A DNA stretch of 64,000 nt from Agarophyton chilense (Eukaryota > Rhodophyta > Florideophyceae > Gracilariales > Gracilariaceae). The notes under the pieces were generated by a model. The model worked only from the letters and a program-made list of their open reading frames with translations, made no database searches and had not been told where the DNA came from. Each line of letters begins with the position of its first letter. Positions within the stretch are counted from its first letter, which is position 1. Below are positions 20,230 through 32,800 of this stretch, piece after piece. The position numbers and the translations under genes were made by a program. The DNA lies in contig JARGXX010000092.1 of NCBI GenBank assembly GCA_030374765.1, positions 372,001 through 436,000 of the forward strand, written 5' to 3'.

Positions 20230-22440
20230 ATGGAACGACCTAAAAGGAATACGCGTGGTGCAAGCGCCCCGCCAAGCCATAAAGGTCTTAAAGGAGCGCC
20301 ATCGGCTCAACCGATTCTGGAAAACCACGAGGAGCTGCTCCGACACCGTCAGGACAAAACCGTAAAGGTACATGGTCCGCCACCTATGGCAACGGAACCT
20401 CAAAGGGAATTACCAATTGAGGTTGCAGCGGAGGAGCTATGGTCTCAGCTCGAAGAGCGAGCGAAAGCGCTCGTCACCCTCGCGGTCGAGGATGCATTAA
20501 CCATAAAGAAGAAGTCGGAAACCTGGATGGTTCCGCCCTCAATGGTCGTCGATGCATCTACCGGTATTGTGGTTGACCGAGCAGCTCAAGAGCTATCGGA
20601 CAGGATACCTGAAATGGTGAAACAGTATCTCTTTACAGATGCTAGGGAGCATGTTTACCGCGCTGTCCAGGACCTTTGGGTTTCCGAGGGATTCGCAGAA
20701 TCCCGAGCTACACAGGTGAGCATCGCAAAGCGCATACCACAAGGGTTCCAAATGGGTCATTCCCCCCATTCCAAACACTTACCTACTGATAGTGAGTACC
20801 TACAAGGTCCAAGGCAGAGTCAAGAGGTCCCGGGGAAGGTAGATCCTCAAGACATTTATCTGCCACCAATTACTGGTTTCGTTCAAAAGGATACCCATGG
20901 AGGTGGTCCCAAGGACCATTCGTCTGACTCGTTGGATGAGCGACCAAGAAACTGAAAAGGCAAGAAGCGGAGGACGAAGAGGGGAAAGAATCGAGAGGGT
21001 GTTTCTGACCCCGACTCGTCAGAATCCAGTTCCAATACGAGTTCATCGTCGGATGATGACTGTAAAGGTAAGAAGAAGAAGAAACCGAGCAGGTCGACGA
21101 AGAAGTCGTCGAAAAAGAACCGAAGGGGTGAAAAGCGATACAATGAGTCGCCCGACTCTGAGTCAGACACCGAAATAGACCTGGAGGTGCACCAACCGTT
21201 GAACGATATGTTCACCAAAGGGGTTGACTACAGGACTTATCGGTTGATCAAGAAGTCTTCTGAATACACCCAAGAGGTTGCTCAGAAGGTTATTAAGCAC
21301 CACAAGAAGCTCAGCTTCCAAATGTGTGACACATCCATCACAGGTACGGATCCTATTGCGGTGATTGAGTTTCTACAGAAGTTCAAGCTTGCATGTGACC
21401 AAAATGGTTTTTCCGAGGGCGCTGCTACGTGGCTATTTCAGTTTTACCTGAAAGAACAAGCATACTACTTGATGCAGGGTAGGCTCCGCGGCAATACCTT
21501 AGCGATGGATGAGGATGGCACAGAGATGTTGGAGTCGTATCCAGAAGTGGCCAATTTCCTTTTGGAAACATACGCCACCGATGAGGTTATCCAAGAGGCT
21601 TATTCGGAAGTCCTCGCCTACCATCAAAAGTCTGGGCAACCCGAATCGGAGTTTTCGCTCGCGCTGTGGAATCTGGCAACCCGCTGTGGTAATGTGTTCA
21701 CTACCTCTAGGTTAAAGTCGCTATTTGCCGACAATGTCGACAAAGGGATCCGTTCCCAGGTACACAACTACCTGGCCACTAACCGAAAGGTAGACTACAA
21801 TGCCCTGGCTCGGTACTACCAGGGCCTCGGAGATACCCTTCGGCTGGGAAAGAGACCAGCCATGCCTTCAACCTCGAAGGATAAACCGAAAAGACCGGTC
21901 TTGGAAATTGAAGATACCACAACCTCAGAGGGTAGCTCGCACCTCGAAGTACCTACAGGGACCGCTATCCACTTGGTAGCGACCCAGGGGCGGTTCTCGA
22001 AACCCTCGACGGTAGAAAACTGGTCGTCAACGCGTACAACAAACTCGATACAATCTCCGCCAAGTGCTGTGAGCTCGCATAGGATGCAGGGAGCGAGCTC
22101 CCATAACTCGCCACCCACATCCTACGCCACTGCTCCTACCAACCAAATTTCGAAGCCCCCCTCAATGGTAACGCGAGACCCCCAAACTGAAGGCCTGGTT
22201 TGCTGGTTCTGCCTCGCGACAGACCATTTGGCAAACAATTGCGCTAACTTACCTCCAGGGATGAGAGACCAGTTGATTCAGGCTCGCACGCAGAATCACC
22301 AACGCCTCTATGGGTCTTCAACGCAAGCACCAAATAGGTTCCAACCCCGTACACCGGTACAGGTCAATACCACCGAGAACACACCAAACTTGGACTCAAC
22401 CCCTCCCGTACAGGAGGAAAACACCGAACGGTTGGCGTAA
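20230..22440 (+). pseudogene. gag of element B, one in-frame stop
   Basis: The ATG at 20230 (MERPKRNTRG) is preferred over 20077, which overlaps the LTR end and the primer site. One frame runs to TAA at 22438-22440 and is broken only by TGA at 20953-20955. The central part is homologous to gag of element E. A Ser/Asp/Lys-rich linker lies at about 20960-21170. A single zinc knuckle CWFCLATDHLANNC (CX2CX4HX4C) is found near the C terminus (about 22200). The stop codon overlaps the pol ATG as TAATG. Confidence 0.8.
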
Positions 22441-25400
22441 TGGCCGAACCCAACCTGCAATCGGAAGGTCAATCGATACCCAGAACCTTGAAGGTGGAAG
22501 AGAACACGTCACAACCAGGTCCGATTTGTCATATGAAGTACAACAACTATAAATTACGTGCTTCAATGTGTTTCTCCGATCGCCTTGCGGTTCCAGTCAC
22601 CTGCGTGCTGGATACGGGGGCCGGCCCAAACGTCCAGAACTCCCGCGTCATACCTGAGGCGGTACTTCGGAACTTGAGCCGACCTCCCCGACAACAACCC
22701 GCTGGTGGATGCAAATGAGCGCCCATTACACCTTCGAGGTATGCTCACCACTGTGGTGCAGCTCGGACACCTCCAGGTAAGACTGCAATTCTTTGTTGTC
22801 GACCGTTTACCAACAGACTGCATACTAGGTACGAATTTCATCGACAGATATGTCAAAGCAATCCTTCCTGGTTCCCATACCGTCGCCCTACGTCACGGGG
22901 GACGACTTGCCATTTTAGGTAATACGGAAACCAAACGGGGATGGTTCGTCAAACCGAAGAAGAGGATATCCACCGAAACGGTCTCCAACAAAGTGCGCAT
23001 TAACAAACAGGTTGTTATCCCGCCAATGCACCAAATATTGGTACCGGTGTCGTGTGCGACCCCCGGGCTGGTCATACTACAAAACCATCCGAGGTTAGCA
23101 CATCGACACCTCACCTTGATGGCCAACGGGATTATCGACAACATCCCAAAGCAACCCTTTAAGGTGTGTCACAGTAACTCCAGCAGTCACGACGTGAAGT
23201 TGCCGAAAAATACCAATGTTGGCATCATACTACCGGTACCACAAGGGGTCTTCACCGTAGCTCAATCTGATCTCGGCGAGGTCGCCTTCGATAAAGAAGG
23301 GGGTGCGCAAATGCGTCCACAACCACAAAGGTATCGATAAATACCAACTTGGAAGCAAAGCTAACCGATAAGGCATCGGTAGACAAAGAAAGGAACCTGA
23401 CCCTGAGAGGCAATGGCAAGATACAGTCCAGATCGGTGAAGACAACAGCGAAGTGCGGGGCCGTATTCTCGACCTTCTGGAGGAGTTCGAAACGATGTGG
23501 TCAGGCCATCTGGGCCAAATTAAGGCCACACAGCATCGCATCGAGCTCCTTCCTGACTCGAAGCCGATTTATCAACAACCATAACGTGCAGGACTGAAGG
23601 CGAGAGAAGTAGAACTCAAAGAAGTGGAGCAAATGCTCCAAGAAGGTGTAATTGAACCAGCCAACTCAGATTGGGCTAGTCCCGTGGTTCTGGTTCAGAA
23701 GAAAGTGGATAACCGTATGAGGTTCTGCGTGGACTACAGGAGGCTCAATAGCGTGACCGTCAGGGATTCGTACCCGATACCTAGAATGGATGAGTGCATC
23801 GACTCCTTGGGAGATGCGCAGATATTTACCACGTTGGATACCAATTGTGGTTATTGGCAGGTACCCGTAGGTGAGAAAGATCGAGACAAAACGACCTTCA
23901 CGTGTCATGCAGGTTTTTTTCGCTTCACGCGGATGCCATTCGGGTTGCGCAATGCTCCAGCCACCTTCGAAAGGGCGCTGGACATCATCCTTTCGAAGGT
24001 TAAATTGACAACCGCCCTGGTATACATCGATGATGTAATCATCTAATTCAGATCGGTAGAAGAGCATTTTGCTCACGTACGCACCGTACTAACCCTCCTT
24101 GCTGAGGCGGGGGCGACGCTGAAGCTACGCAAATGCGTCTTCTTTACCAGAACGGTTGAATACCTGGGCCACATCATAGGCTCTCGTACCCTAGAGGTTG
24201 CGCCGAGCAACATTAGAGCCGTACAGGAGGTCAAGTTGCCACGATTCCAGACAGACGTACGATTCTTTATATGTTTATGCAACGTCTATCGTTGCTTCGT
24301 GAAGGGATTCGCGAAAATAGCGGCTCCCCTCAACAAGAAGCTCCGGAAAGGTGAACCTGAACGGTTTGAGAATCTATCGAACGAAGAAATGGATACCTTT
24401 GAGGAATTGAAACAAGCGCTGTTGTCGCCGCCAATCTTAGCGTTACCGAAACCAGGTCTACCGTACACGCTGGATACAGATGCATCCCATGCCCAAATTG
24501 GTTGTTGTCTCATGCAGGAGCAGCACAACGGAGACAAATACCTATAGGGTACTGGAGCCGCGCTATGGATGAGGCCGAGCAGAACTACACGGTAACAGAG
24601 AAGGAATGTCTAGCAGTAGTGTGGAGCATGTTGATGCTCCGTCCCTACCTTTATGGTGAGCGCTTTACGTTGCGCACGGACCACGACGCCTTAAGGTGGA
24701 TCCTCGGACTCGCAGATGCGTCTGGTAGACTTGCCTGTTGGAGGTTGAGACTGTCGGAGTTTGAATACGACGTACAGTACCGTCCAGGTATCAAGCACAG
24801 CATAGCTGATGCTGTGTCACGCTTAAACAACTCAGGGTTAGAGACAGAACCTATGGACGATGATATCCCTTGCTTTGTTGTGTCATCAAACCAAAATGGT
24901 ACCGGCGAACACCTAGAAGGATGTTGGGACTTCCCTGAAGAAGGTGCCTTGCGGAAAACCGACATGGCCACGCAGATACTGACCCTAGAGGAAACGAACG
25001 TCATGCCCGTAACCCGAGAGGAATTTCTACGAGAACAGGCCCAGTATGCGTACTGCAGAACCCTGGCCGACCAAATTGGTTTCAAAGGATCACCATTCCA
25101 TGTGGACCACAGTGGGTACATCGTGAGAAGGTCAACCTTGGATGGTAGCCTTCAAAAGGTGGTTCCGAAGGCGCTGCGCACGGGAGTCTTGTATCTCGCA
25201 CACTACCCACGACTATCGGGACACCCCGGTGCCACCAGGATGTATTACACCTTGAGGCAACAGTTCTATTGGCCTCATATGACCCATGATGTCTATACCT
25301 TTGTAGGTCAATGCGAATCTTGTGTTCGTACCCGCGGTGGTATTCGAAAGCATCGAAAGTATCTCAAGCTGTTTCAAGCAGCGAGTCCACTGGAGTTTGT

Positions 25401-26349
25401 TGCGATAGACTTTCTAGGACCACTTCCCAAGACGAAGAATGGGTATCAGTACATTCTATTGATCACCGACAGGTTCTCGAAGCTCACGAGAGCGATACCT
25501 TTAAAGGAGACCAAGTCAACCACGCTGGCAATCGCGTTCTTCAACTATTGGGTCTACCCGTATGGTGCACCACTGTACCTACTTACCGATAATGGTTCAA
25601 ACCTGGCATCGAAGTTCTTCGAAGCAGTCTGTAACCTCTTGGGTATCAAGCACTATTTCACTACTGCCTACCACCCTCAGACGAACGGACAGGTCGAGCG
25701 CTTTAACCACACATTGGTATTAAGTCTACGACACTATACGGAAGAGCACCAAACTGGGTGGGATGGGCTGGTTCAACCGCTCACCTACTCCTAAACCTTC
25801 AAGTACACCGGTCAGCGCAGACCAGTCCCTTTGATTTGGTTCTTTCGCGACACCTCCCAGGTATTGTAGTGCAGGGAGATCATATCACCAGCACTGCAGC
25901 TGGCGCACTGACCCCTGCCTAAGTCAAGCGAAATACCCTTGTGAGGTTGAGGAGGGCTCTCATACATGGAGGGAGCCGCCTCACTGCAGCCCAGAAGCGG
26001 TGCAAGGCCGACTACGACCGTTGGGTAACCAAAGTGGTCTCCCTATCTTCCGGACAATATGTCTACATAGACAACCCACCTTCAGGTAAATGACCACGAC
26101 CGAGTGATGAAGCGGACCATGAAGCTATTGATAGAGATATCAATTCGAAGCTTCTACCCAAATCAATGGGACCTTATAAGGTATTGAACGCATCAGACCA
26201 CACCGTTACGGTTGACCAAGATGGAATACCGAATATGATATCAATTGACCGTATTACGGTAGCACCTGAAACGGTTCAACATCGCATTGAGGCAGGCACC
26301 TCAGCCCGAGAGCCCAGAGCTGTAGCTCTGCGCACTCAACCCTCGGAGG
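22440..26349 (+). pseudogene. pol of element B, several breaks
   Basis: The start ATG at 22440 overlaps the gag stop. Protease (VLDTGAGPN, about 22605) breaks by a frameshift near 22700. The frame changes again before the reverse transcriptase. YIDDVII at about 24030 is followed by TAA at 24044-24046 (a Ser or Phe codon position), with the frame continuing to about 24540, where another shift leads into RNase H and integrase. Integrase keeps its HHCC finger (GQCESC) and DDE contexts DFLGPLP, LTDNGSN and NGQVERF, then stops at 25792-25794. The remainder to 26349 is a decayed C terminus (MGPYKVLN). No chromodomain is visible before truncation. Confidence 0.85.
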
Positions 26350-27715
26350 ACCACGCTGTACCTCATATAATCCGTCGGGTGGGGTCAGAGGTCTCTCGTA
26401 TAGACGCGGAGCTTCTCTTCTGCTCCTCGCTTGTCCCTCCCTTGGATTCTCCTGATGGGCAACCTGTCTCTCATCTAGACGCGGAGCTTCTTTTCTGCTC
26501 GTAGATTGGCCCACCATGGGGTTTTCCTGATGGTATTCCTGGCGGGGGGCGGATCATTCCGCCGCTCCAGGGGGTTCGGTAGGGGGGTTGCCATATGCAA
26601 ACCGGATGGTTAATTTGTGGTGGGGTGGTCCTAGATACCAAATTGCCTGCCTGGCGAGTGACGTCTCCTTGAACAGCCTGTAGGAGGGAGTCTATGAATA
26701 AGTCAGACTCCAATACCTTAGGGACGATTCGCGCAATGAGGAAATCCGTATGGTCAGTGAACGCCGTAGCGAGTCGAACTTCCATAATGGAATCCACGTG
26801 GGTTGAGCAGTGCTCACGGAGACGGGGTCAGAGAAGGTCAGCAAGCCCTGTGGGCATGTTTTCTCGAATTCTTTCGGTCTGGGCGGTTTTTCCATGAGGT
26901 GTCCCTGGTCTAGGGGTGGCCCTAGTGAGGCGTTATCGTAAACGCGCTGCCACCGTTGGTTCTCGGCGAATCCTTTCAGGGTTAGCCAGTGGGGTCAGTA
27001 CTTCTTGCGGCTGGCTCCTCGTGCTCCTGCGGTCGCTAGCGGTATCAACCTGAGGGTCAGGCGACATCGCCGGCGTAATAGTTGCACTTCGTCCTGCCGT
27101 AGGAGTCCTATGGTCGGGTTGGTTGGGTGTGTTTCCTGCATCCATAATGGTGGTTGCTTCTGTACTTCTGGTCTGTTGGGGAATTAAACCAAATGTTAGA
27201 ATCCGGATAATTCTTCGTTCCCGTGGTCCGTTCAATTATTTCTTGAGGATTCGAAGTCAGGAGACTAAAATGTAAAGCAATGACTGTTGGGTCAGCGTAT
27301 GGGTCTCGACCAGTTGTACCGTGGTACAGCGGGTCCTAAGGTTCGAATCCTTGACGGCGGCACTCCCAGAGTACTTGGTGCAATGGGCTGGCGTTCACTG
27401 CTTAGTCCTACAGGTTGGAGCTACGGAAACGATGGCTTGAAGACCAAAGGGTGGAACTAATATACTAAAGAGGGTTATTTAGTATCCTAACGGTGCCTAC
27501 CGTACTCTATGCGAGAGGCGTCACTTGAGCCAAGTAAATAGTCCTGGCGAGGCGCTCAGATCTCCCTGGCACTTTAGTGTTAATCTATTACAATAATTAA
27601 AATAGAATAACAATCTACATGAGTCCACCTGAGGTCGACCCGTACACGTGTCACCTGCAATATCCTTCGGGCCCGGCAGCTTACAGGGCTCATCCGTTAT
27701 CATCGCTCCTTCACA
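26350..27715 (-). mobile_element. Fragment F: LTR plus gag start of an E-type element
   Basis: Reading the minus strand, an LTR (27715-27271) is followed by a decayed primer site and the 5' half of gag. It is colinear with 52779-51410 of element E at high identity. It ends abruptly at about 26350 against element B in opposite orientation. The gag part starts at ATG 27145 (MDAGNTPN) and carries stops; one of them (TGA near 26830) lies in the same codon where element E has TAG. Confidence 0.8.
27271..27715 (-). repeat. LTR of fragment F (E family)
   Basis: 445 bp beginning TGTGAAGG and ending TTTACA on the minus strand. It is colinear with 42454-42899 and 52333-52779. It abuts the LTR of element C with only three bases between. 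Confidence 0.8.
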
Positions 27716-27718
27716 CAA

Positions 27719-28024
27719 TGGAAGTCACAATTAGAGCCGAACAGCCGGTCCCCATTAACTTGGTGATGGTGAGCTCGAGATCGCCGGAGCACAAGTAAAT
27801 AAACGAGTATAGTGCCACTTATTACATTACCAAATTTATAATTATTGTTCTTCTCATGTGGGGATCCATTTTAACGGGAATCCCTGCCTTCTAAATATAC
27901 CACGCTACCATAGCACCAAAACTCCTACAACTTTCCGCTCATAAGTAGAGCATCCGCCACGAGAGTATCAATATTAACATATGAGTATCCGACACCGGAA
28001 TATCGCCGAAAGCGTTGCACTACA
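27719..28024 (-). repeat. 3' LTR of element C
   Basis: 306 bp, TGTAGTGC to CTTCCA on the minus strand. It is similar to 36395-36738 over its whole length; shared blocks include ttcttctcatgtgggga and gagagtatcaatattaac. Confidence 0.7.
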
Positions 28025-28165
28025 TCTCCCCCTCCTTAATTCTCGGGAACGCCGTGTTCACGTGCGCAATAATGCTATGCGGGTTACCATAAATACGCGC
28101 GCCAAGATGGTGTCTCATACCGTGATAGAGGGTCCTCACAAAGTTGAGTTCATTCAAGTTTAATC

Positions 28166-29460
28166 CGACGACAGCGCTTTCAGCGATTCAAACTTCTACG
28201 TCCTTTCCAAATACCACCCAGCAATACCGCCGTTCGACGATCACAACCGCATTCCGCGGGCACCGAGTTCCTTGGGAAATAAAAACCCGAGTGCAACGGG
28301 GGCTTTCACTGGCTCCAATACTGCGCCGCTCCCCCAATCGTCTGGGTCTTATTTCTCCGCGTGGAACTCTTCCGGTCCTTCCCCTTGGGAGCGCATCAAT
28401 CCCAGTGCTTGGGTTTCCCGCGACCTCTTCATGGCGAGGGATCCAGTTCAGGATGCGGAAATATACGCCAGGCCTCCGTGGTTCCATCCTAAGGCGTTTA
28501 ACAACTCAACGTTGATCAACTCCTATTCGGAGGATGGTTTGCTATCCGGGAACCTTCCCATTGCCATCGTATTATCCTTCTAGTGGAGAGCGCACATTGC
28601 AGTGGACCCTCACTATCTACTCCGAAGGAAAAATGAGACAATGGACGATGCGCGCGCCGTCTTGGCGAGGATCGCTTATCAGCGTCACCACTGGTCCCCC
28701 AATGAGGTACCGGTCGAACCGGAGGGCATTCTCGACGTGGCCTTTTTCCGTACTCGCGGCGAAGCTCTGTATGGAAAGAACTTGTTGGAGTTCTTCAGTG
28801 CTTCCTCCGAGGGTCCCGCTTCAGGCGTTTCAACCAGATACCTCTGTTGGGATCGTCCAATCCTCCGTTCGGAGTTTCGCTACTTGAGGTGATTCCCACA
28901 ACAAGGTTTACATCGCATGTTCCGCTTCGAGCGGCGAGCAGGATCCCGATTCGGGTACCTGATTTTTTATCAGAATGAAGAAGTTGAACGGATGCATCCG
29001 AGATTCCTTACAGGACGCTACATCTCACTCCCCGCTTGGTGGAGTCAAGTTGAGGTCCCTCGAGGGTGTTTTGTAGAGATTCCGCCTGTGACGACATATT
29101 CTTTCTCGCTCCTGACGAGTTTTTCGAATCCCGAGATTTGTTCTATCTTCGCCTCAGAATGGACGGTTCGTGTTGCCGCGTTTCTCCTGTGGGAGGTTTA
29201 CGACTAATGTCGGATCTGGTATTTCCCGCAGCGACTGCGATCCTGGATGATACAGATTGATATGCCCGTCTCATTGAGATCTCAACTTAACGGTGATCAG
29301 GTTACTCACATCCTCGACATTATCGATGTCGTCAGTTGGGACGAGGTTCCCCCCACACTTGTCTTTGTGCAAACGATTCTTATTGGGTCAACTTCAAACG
29401 TGTACGTGTGCAAACGAATCTTATTGGGTCAACCTCAAACGCGACGTTGCACGGGCCTTT
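28166..29460 (+). pseudogene. Antisense accessory ORF of element C, decayed
   Basis: On the plus strand, opposite to pol and between the end of pol and the 3' LTR. One frame runs from 28166 to about 29100 with only two stops (TAG 28581-28583, TGA 28890-28892), then continues after a frameshift (FFLAPDEFFESRDLFYLRLR). No ATG is found at the beginning; the start may have been lost. I do not recognise a domain. The stretch GYLIFYQNEEVERMHPRF to ISLPAWW lines up loosely by order and spacing with SLAFFFCWNQVKFHDM to LYLSLPP of the antisense ORF of element E, which suggests remote homology (inference). Confidence 0.5.
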
Positions 29461-29842
29461 GACTGGCTGAGATTCGTTGTGCACTACAGTGTCATGTTTC
29501 CATGCGCATCCGGTACAGTACGGTACCGTGCGACTTATCGAGAGATCTACGGGCTGTGATGTTTGTCCGCGCATATACGGGTTGTGCTTCTTCTCACTGC
29601 ACCGTGTTCGTCACCCTTCAAGGTGTTTCTGAAGTAGATTCTGCTCTTCTTTCCACTTTTGTGGGTTCCCCTGTTCGTCAGAGCTCCTTTCTGTTCATCC
29701 CTACTCTTCAGGGTCTCCAGCGTCCGTAGTAGTAGATATCCACACGTCTGGGTCTTCGTTGTCTATTGCACCGATTGTCCCGGTTGTGGGGTCAGCTGTA
29801 ACTGGACGATCCAGGTTCGGCGGTGTGGCGTGAGCTCGTCGC

Positions 29843-32800
29843 TCACATGCTTTTACAGGAGAAACTACCACTGTAGTGTCCGAAATGTCGCCGATCGAAC
29901 GAGGCGGCACTATCAATCGATTTCGTCAACGGAGCCGAACTGGTACTTGACATTTGAACATCCTCCTTCCCCTCCTTAGGTGAGGATAAGGGATTATAGT
30001 TAGTCAATACCCTTGGATCAGTGATAAATCTAGAAAGAGAATCCATTCGTGTACGAATACCTGGTTTCCCAGTGACGGTAGGTGTCGTGTCTAACTCCAA
30101 TGGGAGATCCGATAGACCACGATTCATGTGTGGGTGGACCTCTGAGCGGGATTGATTTTCATCCGTCATTGACGTTCCCTCCGGCGATTGCGCCTCCGAT
30201 TGAGGTTTCCCTGTTAACGCCGTATGCGGATTCGGTGCTAATACAACGCGATCGCGCGATGTTCGTTCATGGCGTTCACCTATTTCCAACACCACTGTCG
30301 TGTTAGCCGTGAAGATAACGCGGTAGGGACCTTCTGCAATCGGCGATAGCTTATGCCGGCGCTCTTGTTCAGTATCACAATACTCCTTTCTCAGTAAAAC
30401 GTAGTCACCAGCGCTAACCTTTGGCAAGGGTTTTCAGACCTTCGCATCAAAGTTACGCTTAAAAGCGGCCTGTGCTTTCTCCATTGACTTCCGAGCCGTC
30501 CGTAATAGCTTTTTCAACCCCTCTTGCCAGAGATACAAATAGTTTTTCGGGGAAGGAAACGTTCTCACAGTGGGTTGCGGTTCCAACGCCACTGGAGGCG
30601 GTATTCTCGAAAGCACCAACTCGAACGGCCAGAAATTCGTTATGCGATGAACCCCCGTATTATATGCGTAGGTGACAGCATCCGTAAAGAGATCCCAGGT
30701 TTTTGGGTTATCCGCGACATAAGATCTCAGCGCATTGAGTAGCGTACTATTTAATCGTTCAACTTTCACATTACACTGGGGGTGATATGTTGTTACAAAC
30801 AAGTTCCTTATGTCCAGGATTCTGTACACGTTCTGAAAGACCTTCGCGGCAAATTGTGAGCCGTTATCCGGGAGGAGTTGTATCGGTGGGCCATACACGG
30901 ACACCCAACGGGCTAAGGAAGCTTGCACAACCGCATTGGCGGTGATTCTCTTAAGAGATACGGTACGAATTAATTTCGAAAAGCGGCCCGTAATGACCCG
31001 AAGAAACCGATTACCTCGGGCGGTATGTAGAAGAGGACCCAATATGTCAATGGCGACAAACTCTAAAGGGGCCCGTGCCGTAAACAGATTAAGCTTCTTG
31101 GAATACTTTCGTAACTTCACGCTGTTCTTAGCGAAATCCGTACATCCTCGGGAAACTGCATAGCAGTCAAATGCCATTACTGCCCAGTAGAAATCTCTGC
31201 GAAGAGTTTGATATAACTTCCTTCCACTTAGGTGGGCACCTATTTTCACGTAATGAGATAATTGTAAAACCCGTTGGTGCATGGAGTAATGTACCACCAC
31301 CTGTGGGTTAGATTCCACCACCCTAATTAGGTATCCTTGGTTGTTGACCTGAAAGGATAATTGATGTCCTCCATTTAACCGAGATCGGATCCGGGTACAG
31401 AACGGGTCCATCTGTGGTTCCCTTATCATTTACTCAGGAGTTATCGGGATAAAGGAATCCGAAAGGGGCTCCGACGGTTCGGTAGCCAGTAGATCGTAAC
31501 AGACTTCATCCGAAATTGACTCGGTTTCCCTCTGAGTAGGGTTCACCATACAGCATGGTATCTCCAGATTATCCACTGGTTCCGCTTCGGCGTTTGCTCC
31601 CAGACGGGAGAGAGCATCCGTCTGGCAGTCCAGGATGCCTTTTTTGTACTCGACGTCAAAGTCGAATTCCGCGAGGCAGAGACGCCAATTCATAAGGCTA
31701 CCTGAAGGCACCGCGGTCTCCATCAGCCATCGGAGCGCGGAATGGTCTGTATGAAGTATGAAGTGATTACCCATCAGATAGGGGCGTAGTTTTGCTAACG
31801 ACCAGACCACAGAGGGACATTCCTTCTCAGATACTGAGTAATTGCGCTCATGCTTATTCAGTGTGCGTGACCAGTAGCGTATCGGCTTTCTGTCTCCACT
31901 CGGGGTGGTTTGGTACAACGCACACGCAATCTTCTGGGAACTCGCATCTGTACCGATAGAGTACGGAAGTTCCAGAGTGGGTAAAACCAGAATTGGGGGA
32001 GACTTTACAGCGTCTACAAGCAATTGAAATGCTGTAACCTATGCTTCATCAAGAGGTTCCATCTTCACTAGCTGCCTTTTACGCAGTACCTCGTTAAGAA
32101 GAGCCGATCTATCCGCGTACGTCGGTAAAAAGCGGCGGTAGACATTACACAAACCTAAGAAGGATCTTTGTTCGGTCTGTGTCGTCGTATGACGTGCCTC
32201 CTTGAGGGATCTGACTCTAACAATGTCCACCGATAACCTTCCGGGGTGAATAATATGTCCTAAGTATTTCATTGAATCAGTGAAGAACTTACACTTCTTA
32301 AGCTTCAAAGAGATACCTGCACTACGCAGTACTTTCATTATTTCTGACACATGCCTCATGTGGTCGTCGAGGTTATTCGAGAAAACGATTATATCATCGA
32401 GATAAACGAGAAAAGTCCTCCATTTTAAGCGAGCAAGTAAAATATCAACGGCACGTTGGAACGTCGCTGGCGCGTTAGTCAAGTCAAATGGCATCCGATT
32501 GAATCAGTAGAGTCCCTGATGACAAAGAAACGCGGTCTTATCGCGGTCTTCTTATTTCATAGGAGCTTGCCAAAATTCGCATCCATGGTAGTAAATATGC
32601 GGCATTTTAACGACGGTAGTCGACACAGAATCTCCATGTTCCATCTGATTTTGGCGCTAACACCACTGGTGAAGCCCAAGGAGATTGGGTAGGTTCGATC
32701 ACTCCTGCATCTATCATCTTCTCAATATGAGTTTTTTCTTCTTCACGAGCAGACGGGCCAGCCCTGTATGGGTGCTGTGCTATCAACCGTGTACCGGATA

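Larger units (their letters stand above)
19527..26349 (+). mobile_element. Ty3/gypsy element B, 3' truncated
   Basis: A 5' LTR ending in CA at 20082, a 3-nt spacer, a primer-binding site, gag and most of pol are present in order on the plus strand. The element stops at about 26350, where the sequence becomes a minus-strand copy of the gag region of an E-type element (fragment F). No 3' LTR of B is present. Gag is clearly homologous to that of element E (DPIAVIEFLQKFKLACDQNG in B against DPIAVFRFLSLFRTACDQNG in E). Confidence 0.85.
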
